Source of the DNA: Owenia fusiformis
Lineage: Eukaryota > Annelida > Polychaeta > Sabellida > Oweniidae
Reading direction: 5' to 3'
NCBI GenBank assembly: GCA_903813345.2
Contig: CAIIXF020000007.1
Span: 29,625,564 to 29,689,563 of the forward strand
DNA: 64,000 nucleotides
Part shown: piece after piece, positions 12,501 through 19,640 of the stretch
How the letters are laid out: each line of letters begins with the position of its first letter
How positions within the stretch are numbered: position 1 is the stretch's first letter
Notes under the pieces: model-generated
The model's input: only the letters and a program-made list of their open reading frames with translations
What the model was told of the DNA's origin: nothing
The model's database searches: none
Program-made: the position numbers and the translations under genes

Positions 12501-14342
12501 CAATCTGATTTTCGACGCCGTTTCGTTGCCAAATTCCGGTGGACTGAGTAGTCGGTGGTAAATTTTGGTGTCGAAAGGTTTCAGTGTCGAAACGGTGCCG
12601 GAACAGCTCCAAATTTTTTCGATGCCGAAACGGCGCCGAATTATATTGGCTGCGTATGTCAGTAACAAATGGCAGATGGTGACATTTTGCATGTTAATGC
12701 CTTGTTATATAATGTGTTCTGATTGTCTGGAATCTGATATATCAAGCCTAGGTATGGGTACATTATTAATTGATGTGTCAGATAAAGGTAGCATTTCATA
12801 TTAATAACTCTTCAATTTCAATAGAATATTGTAGCATATTTTAATTGAGTGCTTTGTTTCTAGGTTTCTCCTGGTGGGGGATTTGGGCCTGTCTCTGATG
12901 ATGGTTATGGTGTCTCGTATATTGTAGCATATTTTAATTGAGTGCTTTGTTTCTAGGTTTCTCCTGGTGGGGGATTTGGGCCTGTCTCTGATGATGGTTA
13001 TGGTGTCTCGTATATTGTAGCATATTTTAACTGAGTGCTTTGTTTCCAGGTTTCTCCTGGTGGGGGATTTGGGCCTGTCTCTGATGATGGTTATGGTGTC
13101 TCGTATATTGTAGCATATTTTAATTGAGTGCTTTGTTTCCAGGTTTCTCCTGGTGGGGGATTTGGGCCTGTCTCTGATGATGGTTGTGGTGTCTCGTATA
13201 TTGTAGCATATTTTTATTGAGTGCTTTGTTTCCAGGTTTCTCCTGGTGGGGGATTTGGGCCTGTCTCTGATGATGGTTATGGTGTCTCGTATATTGTAGC
13301 ATATTTTAATTGAGTGCTTTGTTTCCAGGTTTCTTTCTCCTGGTGGGGGATTTGGGCCTGTCTCTGATGATGGTTATGGTGTCTCGTATATTGTAGCATA
13401 TTTTAATTGAGTGCTTTGTTTCTAGGTTTCTCCTGGTGGGGAATTTGGGCCTGTCTCTGATGATGGTTATGGTGTCTCGTATATTGTAGCATATTTTAAT
13501 TGAGTGCTTTGTTTCCAGGTTTCTCCCGGTGGGGGATTTGGGCCTGTCTCTGATGATGGTTATGGTGTCTCGTATATGATCCCTGGCAACCAGAAGATAT
13601 TCTTTCATGTCTCTTGTAAAGGATCCAGTGGAAAAACAAATGCTCTCAGGTAAATAAGATAATGTAATTTTTATGTTTTGAAGATTTCATCTGCAGAGTG
13701 AATGATGTTGAAGATAGGTTTATCAATAAAATCTGCCCAAATTGTATTAGTTACTTTTTAAAATGCTCTCAGGTATAGACTATAGAATATGTAATTTTTG
13801 TATTTTGAAGATTTCATCTGCTGAGATATGAACAGTATTAAGATAAGTTTATCAATAAAATCTGTCTGAGTTTAATTATCTGTGTGGTCACCAGAGCTAT
13901 ACCCTGTGCGCAGAGTCTAGTTATAAACTACCCTCTGCCTAGTATAGACTAAATAACTGTTTAGCAGCCCCGCCCCAAAGTGGTGCATGTGACAGCCCGG
14001 GTAATAAATCATTTCAAATATACCACGCTGACCCTTTCTCTCGATATTCTGTATTGGCACTTGACTTTGTCTCGTCCCAATACGGAATATCTCTAGCAGA
14101 ATATATCCTGTATTGCACTTTAAATCATTCAATAACTTATACTATGGTCAACTTAGAATGCTGAATTAGAAGCTTGGTATCCCTGCTTCGTCTAACTAAC
14201 ATACTTTGAATGTTTCAGGTTTACCAATCTACTAAATGAGACATTGAAGGAAATGAGGGAATTATTTGAGCCAAGTAGTGCCACCAATGGTACCACCAGT
14301 GCCAGCAATAGTACCAAGACTGTGGAGAATGGTACCAATTAA
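375..14342 (+). CDS. CPT1: Carnitine O-palmitoyltransferase 1, C-terminal 528 residues (12 exons)
   Basis: CPT1 transfers long-chain acyl groups from CoA to carnitine at the mitochondrial outer membrane and commits fatty acids to import and beta-oxidation. Coding exons: 375-514, 896-950, 3420-3549, 3798-3937, 5897-6096, 6363-6522, 7680-7751, 7922-8082, 8675-8831, 9113-9229, 13519-13649, 14219-14342. All junctions are GT-AG, phases match throughout, and the joined frame stays open to TAA at 14340-14342. Visible family landmarks: WFDKSF, the HxxxD motif in EHSWADAP (catalytic His codon 6038-6040), GKGFIKKCK (CoA-binding region), [19 protein letters not shown], and [16 protein letters not shown]. 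Animal CPT1 is about 770 residues, so the N-terminal membrane part lies left of the window. The tail is Thr/Asn/Ser-rich and unlike vertebrate CPT1. Exon 6363-6522 is the least conserved. CPT2 and choline or carnitine acetyltransferase fit less well. Confidence 0.95.
896..950 (+). CDS. CPT1: CPT1 exon, [12 protein letters not shown] segment
   Basis: The acceptor is ttacag and the donor is AAA|GTAAGA. It completes the split Arg codon and encodes [18 protein letters not shown], equivalent to the conserved RIPG(x)DTD region. The intron starts with a degenerate array that copies this exon's 3' end. Confidence 0.92.
942..1400 (+). repeat. Degenerate array derived from a CPT1 exon-intron junction (array 2)
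   Basis: The exon end CACAATCCAAA and the first intron bases (AGAACAATCAAATACATTTT) recur downstream with spacings of 41 and 38 bases, then in decayed copies to about 1400. Copies have lost the GTAAG donor (AAAAGAAC in place of AAAGTAAGAAC) or keep only a reduced AAAGTAC. It is much older than array 1. Confidence 0.75.
1478..1620. repeat. TGTCCCGCGAA-rich repeat, first copy
   Basis: It carries multiple GTCCCGC(G/A)AA motifs. The same motif family is found at 3040-3372, where it ends next to GTTGACAGTACTG; here it begins with GAGCTGTCAAGTG. The pair may be the two ends of one decayed element that now contains the hAT-like insertion. That pairing is an inference. Confidence 0.45.
1889..2670. 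mobile_element. Palindromic hAT-like MITE with 8-bp target duplication
   Basis: The arms are long inverted repeats. The ends read AGGGTTTGTAG and CTACAAACCCT, and the element is flanked on both sides by ATCTAGAA (1881-1888 and 2671-2678). An 8-base duplication is typical of hAT. Both arms contain GGTACCCGG-rich segments. The right arm carries about 95 extra bases of AT-rich DNA (2513-2610) absent from the left. No transposase frame is visible. Confidence 0.8.
3040..3372. repeat. TGTCCCGCGAA-rich repeat, second copy
   Basis: It contains repeated CCCGCGAAT / CCCGCAAAT motifs interspersed with AAATCCC, and ends just before the acceptor of the exon at 3420. The open frames across it on both strands come from its repetitive composition. 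Confidence 0.5.
3420..3549 (+). CDS. CPT1: CPT1 exon, [13 protein letters not shown] segment
   Basis: It encodes [13 protein letters not shown]...[16 protein letters not shown], matching the CPT1 stretch 'HVAVYHKGRFFKL...QFQRILDD'. The acceptor is tttcag and the donor GTCCGT is weak apart from the GT. It ends one base into a Gly codon completed by the next exon. Confidence 0.92.
3798..3937 (+). CDS. CPT1: CPT1 exon, [10 protein letters not shown] segment
   Basis: It encodes [20 protein letters not shown] and then [20 protein letters not shown]... This aligns with the CPT1 'LTAGGRVEWAQARQAFF' region. The acceptor is ttgtag and the donor ATG|GTACGG ends in phase 0. Confidence 0.93.
3938..4782 (+). 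other. CPT1 intron, left part, with a short palindrome
   Basis: This intron sequence has no recognisable exon. At about 4668-4774 an inverted repeat (GGATATTGGGATTATCCC against GGGATAATCCCAATATCC) forms a hairpin around an AT-rich centre. Confidence 0.5.
4783..5633. mobile_element. 851-bp fold-back (near-perfect palindrome) element
   Basis: The two arms of about 420 bases are inverted copies meeting near 5205. The ends are CACCCTATGCAGACAGAG and its complement, flanked by ATATA on both sides (4778-4782, 5634-5638). The two mirror-image 63-residue open frames (4787-4978 minus, 5438-5629 plus) are the same arm sequence read twice and are not genes. There is no transposase. Confidence 0.82.
5897..6096 (+). 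CDS. CPT1: CPT1 exon carrying the catalytic HxxxD motif
   Basis: It contains [15 protein letters not shown] and [18 protein letters not shown]. The His of HSWAD (6038-6040) is the general base of the carnitine acyltransferase family. The acceptor is tttcag and the donor is GTGAGT. Catalytic residues are intact, so nothing here suggests a pseudogene. Confidence 0.96.
6363..6522 (+). CDS. CPT1: CPT1 exon, [15 protein letters not shown] segment
   Basis: It encodes [20 protein letters not shown]... and [20 protein letters not shown], aligning with CPT1 'TRLQWDIPKQCQAVIESS'. The acceptor is cttccag and the donor AAG|GTAAGT is strong. It diverges more from vertebrate CPT1 than neighbouring exons do. 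Confidence 0.92.
7005..7410. mobile_element. Inverted-repeat MITE in CPT1 intron
   Basis: The left segment ATTCTTTGTTTTGCGTCCTT is mirrored by AAGGGGACGCAAAACAAAGAAT on the right, with AT-rich DNA between. Boundaries are approximate and no target duplication is resolved. Confidence 0.6.
7680..7751 (+). CDS. CPT1: CPT1 microexon, [10 protein letters not shown] segment
   Basis: This 72-base exon in phase 0 encodes [20 protein letters not shown] followed by KKCK. GKG(L/F)IKKC(R/K) is a CPT1 CoA-binding signature. The acceptor is tttttag and the donor is AAG|GTGAGT. It is too short to be found by open-frame length. Confidence 0.94.
7922..8082 (+). CDS. CPT1: CPT1 exon, [15 protein letters not shown] segment
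   Basis: It encodes [20 protein letters not shown] and on through [19 protein letters not shown]. These are family-invariant carnitine/acyl-site motifs. The donor AA|GTAAGT is strong; the acceptor atttaag has a short pyrimidine tract. Confidence 0.95.
8083..8674 (+). other. CPT1 intron
   Basis: This is AT-rich intron. A small internal repeat of CACCCAC-CTGA motifs (8440-8505) is the only structure I see. Confidence 0.5.
8675..8831 (+). CDS. CPT1: CPT1 exon, [11 protein letters not shown] segment
   Basis: It encodes [20 protein letters not shown]... and [20 protein letters not shown]. (T/G)GxGIDRHLF is a conserved acyltransferase motif. The acceptor is taccag and the donor is AAG|GTAACA. Confidence 0.95.
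9113..9229 (+). CDS. CPT1: CPT1 exon carrying the STSQ motif
   Basis: It encodes [20 protein letters not shown] and then [23 protein letters not shown] is the carnitine acyltransferase signature near the active site. It is in phase 0 at both ends, and the donor ATG|GTAAGT is strong. Confidence 0.95.
9295..9795. mobile_element. TTTCGCG-rich inverted-repeat element with internal duplication
   Basis: Left (9335-9410) and right (9705-9780) parts carry opposing AATTTCGCGA / TTCGCGAT motifs. Inside, a segment containing GATAATATTAATATACTTAC and ATGCATGAGCTTAGCAA is present twice (about 9451 and 9571). Boundaries are approximate. Confidence 0.5.
10454..12143. mobile_element. pogo/Tigger-like DNA transposon, copy 1 (non-autonomous)
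   Basis: The ends CAGTAGAACCTG and CAGGTTTTACTG are imperfect inverted repeats, flanked by TA. This matches the CAGT-starting termini and TA duplication of pogo/Tigger elements. The interior holds three tandem copies of a ~240-base unit (GTTATGATAGCTAGG motifs near 10981, 11219, 11459); copy 2 at 55841 has one. A fragment of the transposase tail may survive at 11585-11773. Confidence 0.82.
11585..11773 (+). pseudogene. Possible pogo/Tigger transposase C-terminal remnant
   Basis: This 62-residue frame starts [20 protein letters not shown] and ends in a Lys-rich tail. The NALDILKDY...IYSNI pattern resembles the helical tail after the DDE domain in Tigger-type transposases. No DDE residues are present. 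The second copy of the element lacks about 120 bases across this frame, so there is no sign of selection. It is weakly supported. Confidence 0.4.
12864..13518 (+). repeat. 93-bp tandem array of a CPT1 intron-exon junction (array 3)
   Basis: Junction copies (CAGG or TAGG TTTCTCC) start at 12864, 12957, 13050, 13143, 13236, 13329, 13426 and 13519. Spacing is 93 bases except for one of 97 (a 4-base TTCT insertion after 13329). Each unit holds the intron end with an acceptor and the first ~58 exon bases ([16 protein letters not shown]). Read in the CPT1 frame, a unit hits TGA in the intron part. The copies are nearly identical. Confidence 0.95.
13519..13649 (+). CDS. CPT1: CPT1 exon, [16 protein letters not shown] segment
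   Basis: It encodes [20 protein letters not shown] and then [14 protein letters not shown]... Only the eighth and last junction copy continues past TCGTAT into ATGATCCCTGGC. The seven upstream partial copies lack this continuation. The donor is GTAAAT. Confidence 0.94.
13893..14150. repeat. Dispersed repeat, TACCCTG(C/T)GCGCAGAGTCTAG family, copy 1
   Basis: It shares ACTACCCTCTGCCTAGTATA and TTTAGCAGCCCCGCCCCAAA with 52875-53228. Shorter relatives lie at 37179-37256 (reverse) and 50611-50686. It looks like a short non-autonomous element. Confidence 0.7.
14219..14342 (+). CDS. CPT1: CPT1 last coding exon with stop
   Basis: It encodes [20 protein letters not shown], then an Asn/Thr/Ser-rich tail, and stops at TAA (14340-14342). 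The acceptor is tttcag. The tail has several N-x-T/S triplets, which mean little because the CPT1 C-terminus is cytosolic. Confidence 0.93.
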
Positions 14343-15924
14343 TGCAGGAGTCAAAATAACATTTTTTCTGTTTTAGTCAAATAGCTATAAAAAAAAGTTC
14401 ACCATGCACATATAATATCCTGAACAGAGGAAGTATTTTAATAATGCACAAATTTTTAACAATCAAAAGCATAATATATTTGTTGTCATTGTGACATTTT
14501 ACTCGATTGGAAGATGGAGGCAGAGCTTTTCAGATGCAAGATCATGCAAGATATTTTGCTGAATCATTGACATTTTCCCAATATATGAGGAAACAATCCA
14601 CTTAATACCCGAAGCTGGTATGCATTTTAGATAGATTGTTGTAAGAAGTGTATGGGATTTTTCATGTATCCTACTGGGTAAAATCAATCTTTAATTTAAT
14701 TTTTATGCCTTTTAAATTACATTTTATTTGATTTCAACTTGTTTTATTGAACTATTTTAGTTGAATGTGTTTTCATCCAAGATTTTAGTAGGTGTCAGAT
14801 TAAGGTATACTGACACTAAATTAATAGTTGATCAGGTTTTATCGTATAATGTGCTTGATGAAAAACCCAACTCGTTTTATAAGTCCTGCATACAGCTCTG
14901 GAAGATGGCCAGATGTGAGCTCAGTTACAAGACTGACAAAATGGTCGACATGATTTTCCTGGCATGAATGTAGGACTTTATTGTGATGATGTGTGTTTTA
15001 AAACTAAAAGCTATACAGTATCTAGGCCTGTGATAGATTGAAATGCAATTGAAATAATTATATTAGAGATGCAGATCTCTCAAGAACAAATGTTTCAGTA
15101 AACTTGATAATATTTTGAATTTTTCATAAATGTCTGTTGTTATTGTAATGATTGTTTATCTGGCTTACATGTTAATTTTACAGAAACTATTTTTTGTATG
15201 TATACAAGATTAGCAATGCAGTCTACTGGTAGATATAGTTTAATGAGATTCATATATTATGTACAAAGTATTGCATAATAAGTTTTCATATTATTTCTAC
15301 AGTATTAATATTATCCATTTTAAAAGGTTGAGATTAATCAAAATATTTAAGGATGTTCATCAATATACTGTATTTGTTCTTAATTTGGTGCTTGTTTCTA
15401 TTTTCGCAGATTTTCAAAATTTGCTCATTTAAATTTCATCGAATCCCCAGGAATATGAGGTGTTTACAGTAACACTACAGTTATAATAAAGATCGTCTGG
15501 GATTTCCAACATAACCTAAAAATGTATTATTCATGTCAGTAATACATTTACCATTCTGATCAAAAAGTTTGGGTTCAGTAAAGTGTACCTCATGTCAGAA
15601 AAATTTGTCAGAATAAATAGGATCTAATCTTCAGAAAATGATCAAATACCTATTTAAATAGCTTCAAATGTTTAAGAAATACAGTAATTGATTTTGCTTG
15701 GTGAAGCCACGTGCCATACGTTTTATTTTGAAATCAATTTTTGTTGATTCAGCAATCAGACACAGTGACCAAGGTGTTTCAAACATTTTCATTTGATGGA
15801 CATCGATGATTGACTGAACTACCTATATCATCAGTACTTATCCATTAAACAGTTTTTTAAGAATTTATCTTTACATATAGAAAAGGGTGTAGAAAGGAGG
15901 GACTGCAATATACTTAGAAATACC

Positions 15925-16147
15925 AAGGAGAATTGGCTCCCAGAGTGCAACATCAATATTCTGTCCCATATATGGGGATGTCGTGCATTTTGTTCAGTTC
16001 AACATTTGAATTGTGCATTTGGTCTTATTTCCAAACGAAAAATGTTGAATTTATAATCGGTTATAATTTCAGAAAATAATGACATTTTGGAGTTTTCATT
16101 GCTGGAAAATAACGACTTCGATTCTGGGAGCCAATCCTCCTTGTAGA
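15925..16147. mobile_element. Short MITE, AAGGAGAATTGGCTCCCAGA ends
   Basis: CAAGGAGAATTGGCTCCCAG on the left is mirrored by CTGGGAGCCAATCCTCCTTG on the right, 223 bases apart. There is no coding sequence. Confidence 0.7.
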
Positions 16148-16925
16148 AATACTAAGAAATTGGAATTTATGAGTGAAAACTGAAATATATATATTGAGGG
16201 TGAGATTACATCTTTTCCAATTATTCAAAGCCTGAGCTTATTACATAGTAGCCCAAACGAGACTGATAAGGGGTCAATCTTTCTATAATAACATATCATA
16301 CAAGAATTGTAAAATTCCTAAAATATAGATAGTAACATTCACTTTTAAATGATTGTACAATCAATACAATGATTGTCATTTAAGAGATTCTTAAATGAAA
16401 AATGGGAAATTTTGTTTAGTGTTACTTTTGAAAATGTTCTTACAACCTAATATTATTTAATTGTTTGTCAGTGATATTGATAACAGTAATACTGTTTATT
16501 TTAAAAAATTATAAAATAAAGGAAAAATTTACCCCTGACATCTGAACATTTCTGTCTGGGCTGCTATTTATGGTTTAGTGGTTCTAGTAAAAGGTTTTGC
16601 ATAGATCAATTTTGCAACGATTATTATCGCATTACCACATAAAATATTGACTTAGTCATTAGCTAAAAAAGGTGTTCTTAGAAGACGAAATGTAAGACAT
16701 CTTATATTACTTTATACAGTAGGGCCTATTTGCAATCTGAACAAATATTTACTGTTCCAATGTTATGAAAATTTAAAGCTTTTAATGTGATGCGCCAAAT
16801 TTGTAATCAGTTTAGAAATGTACTTAATAATTTCAAATTCTAGAGACTCTTTTATTAGCTTATATGACTTACTGTAATGTTATAACCAATATTGAACAGT
16901 ATTATAGTGTTAGACAATTAGATTA

Positions 16926-17152
16926 CAGTAAAACCTCTCTAAGTGGAACACATTTGGTACCTGTCTAAGTGGAACACATTTGGTATCTTTAAAAGTGTTC
17001 TACTTGTGAGGTGTTCAACTTATAGAGGTTCATTTAACATGAATAAGTCAGTTGGTTTTGGGACTCTGAAAAGTGTTCCACTAACATAGGTGTTTCACTT
17101 CAAGAGGGGTTCCACTTCTAGACGTATTCCACTTTACAGATTTCGCTGTATT
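16926..17152. mobile_element. pogo-like MITE (CAGTAAAACCTCTCTAAGTG)
   Basis: It begins ACAGTAAAACCTCTCTAAGTG and ends TTCGCTGTA, with GTGGAACAC / GTGTTCCAC motifs repeated in both orientations. The CAGTAAAACCTC terminus is typical of Tigger/pogo relatives. Confidence 0.65.
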
Positions 17153-17392
17153 TCTAATTACTGATATTTTATGTAGGCATCTACTCGAAGTGATACACTT
17201 AATTTTACTTCTTTAATTTTACTTCTTTACAAATAAGTGTGTGAAAAATGTATGATAACTATTTTATGAAAACATGAATTTGTTTACAGACAACTTTGTA
17301 GTTTTGTGAAACGTGGCTTGAATTATATGTTCCTATTTGCTGAGCAAATCAATAATCAATGAATAATGCCATTTATATAGTGGTTACATATA

Positions 17393-17500
17393 CAGTAGAA
17401 CCTGTGTATGTGGAACGCCTTTGAGAGCACAAAAAAGTGTTCCACTTACGTAGTGTTCCACTTAGAGAGGTGTTCCACTGTACAGTTTCCACTGTACCTT
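17393..17500. mobile_element. Very short pogo-like MITE
   Basis: It begins ACAGTAGAACCTGTGTATGT and ends GTTTCCACTGTA, with internal TGTTCCACTTA motifs. It is about 108 bases, related to the one at 16926. Confidence 0.6.
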
Positions 17501-17720
17501 GATAATAAAGGTGCTGAATGAACTAAGTGAAATTCATTGCTCGATTTTCTTAAATTAACTAAAAATAAAACAAAAACTAGCTTGTTTCTCGCATGATGAT
17601 GATGTCACAGTGGCTGGTGTTGCCACCATTTTGACATATAGATATTGATGATTGTATTTTACTTCTTAATTATCACACACAAAGCTCTTCTACTTGTCAT
17701 TCCTATATTTCTCTTTTAAA

Positions 17721-18432
17721 GGTCCATGTGCAGTATGGCAAGTGATTTTAAACAGTCATATCTTTCACCACGAGTACTTTCTGGCCATAAATACATTGAT
17801 TTTTGTTAAAACAATATGTTTTTGAAGTCCCCATTATGGTAAAATATCAATCCAACTCTCTGAAAAATTATGGATAAGGGCCCCACCTTGGGACTTTTTA
17901 AAAAATGTTAGGCTTATTTTCTAAAAAGAGGATCTTGTTTTTCTCAATTTAAACATATCGAAGGTCTCCTCGTCACTATTTTAACAATTTCTGAAAAGGG
18001 GATGGGTATTGAAATGTGTTAAAGTTAAAAAACCCATATCCCATGTTATTTTCCCATAGGGAAAACTCGTGCTATCCATTGTTTTCAGCATAATTTTGGT
18101 CATCGAAAATTGATATCTTCAAAACTAGACGTTCAATACCATTCAATTTTTGAAGGTGTTTTAGACCCCTTGTTGAATAATATTTTCATGCAATAAAAAT
18201 CAAAAAAGAAGATCCTCTTTTGAGTAAATTGGTTCAATATTTTGAAAAAAAATGTTGACATGGGGTCCCTTTTCATAATTTTTCGAATTGTTCGAGTGAT
18301 ATTTATATTATCATGGAAACTTCACAAGAAAGAAAACATATTGTTTTAATAAAAACCATTGTATTTATGCGCAGAAAGTACTCATGGTGAAAGATACAAC
18401 CGTCTAAAATCACTTGCCATACTGCACATGGT
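17721..18432. mobile_element. ~712-bp palindromic element
   Basis: Left end GTCCATGTGCAGTATGGCAA is mirrored on the right by TTGCCATACTGCACATGGTC. The arms match inward through the CTTTCACC(A)CGAGTACTTTC segment and the AAGAGGATCTT segment near the centre. There is no coding sequence. Confidence 0.8.
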
Positions 18433-19435
18433 CTTTTGAAGGCAGAGTTTATGGCTACTACAAGATTTTAATTAGTAATGCATTTAAAAAAATATATTTA
18501 TTTTATCGTATTATTTATTTCTATACAAGAGTTATAATCAGGTATTTGTAAGTGTGTATTCATCATGTGTATCAGACTGAATAATGGATTTTTGTGGAGT
18601 TTATAATACTTTACATGGTACTTTTACATGCACAGTATCAGTTTTAGTAACAGGGCAATTGTGCTCCCATTAAACAAGAGACTGAAGACTGTTTTATGAT
18701 AAAATTAGTCTATTTTCTTTATATGGGTCTGCATACAGCATTGGTAATGGTCAATGGACAGGTTTGATATGGGGTTTATCCTTGGGTAAATACCCATCTC
18801 AACCTCAGTTATGTTTGCATTCTGGCTCTGTGCTGTACATGTAGGAAGTAATATCCATGTATATGTTGGTATATGTAGTTATTTAAAATATTGGGGATGT
18901 TTAAGCAATGCAATTATGATAACTCAAGACCAATTATGATTACTGTACTTATTTCTGATTTTTCATATTTCTGAATATGACACGTATCACGGGTACTAAT
19001 CAGACATCATGGAACTGTAATAGGCCTATTTGCCATCGCGTTGAGCTGATCATTCTTCGAATCACCATTACACATAGTCCTTTACCTATTAGACCTATGA
19101 ACGTAAAGACACACCGCTGAGCAAACTCATGATAACTCATGAGATCTGATTAGTGCCCAAGTTTTTTCTACACTTTATAGTGCTTTGTCTCAAAATGCAT
19201 ATAAAAAGTAGGTAATAAAACGAAGATGGCTGTGTAGTTTTTGTGTATCTTAAATAAATGGAATACTTATCTTATACTCTAGCTAGCAAACATTTATAAG
19301 ACATCTCGAGTACAAAAAGGGTTGAGGGCTGTAATTAGTAGATGTGGGTCTAACATTCCCAAAAAGGTAACTTTTAAGTGGCAGATTTGGGGCTACCACA
19401 AGGGGGTGCCTTTTGAAATGCCCCCAAAGTTAGGT

Positions 19436-19640
19436 GGAATGACATCTCGAGTGCATCAATGAAAAATTTGTTAAAATGTTCCTTTGGACCCTCTGAAACA
19501 TGCGTGTTGCATGTGGCCGTATCCATGGTGATCTTTGAATCACTCAGAAATGTGTTAAACCCCAAAATTGGCTACTCTTAAGGACTCGTAATGTTTCAGA
19601 GGGTCAAAAGGTTTCATTGATGTACTCGAGATGTCATTTA
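19436..19640. mobile_element. Short hairpin element, ACATCTCGAGT arms
   Basis: AATGACATCTCGAGTGCATC on the left is mirrored by GATGTACTCGAGATGTCATT on the right, with GACCCTCTGAAACAT mirrored inside. It lies just upstream of the LINE fragment. Confidence 0.65.

Larger units (their letters stand above)
14343..17718. other. CPT1 3' flank: probable 3' UTR and intergenic DNA
   Basis: I see no gene. AATAAA motifs occur (for example near 15485 and 16516), but I cannot tell which serves CPT1. Small MITEs within it are listed separately. Confidence 0.5.

Noticed and set aside
13120-13608. Two repetitive minus-strand open frames
   Set aside because: They are antisense reads of array 3, kept open by the 93-base period. 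The plus strand carries the CPT1 exon.
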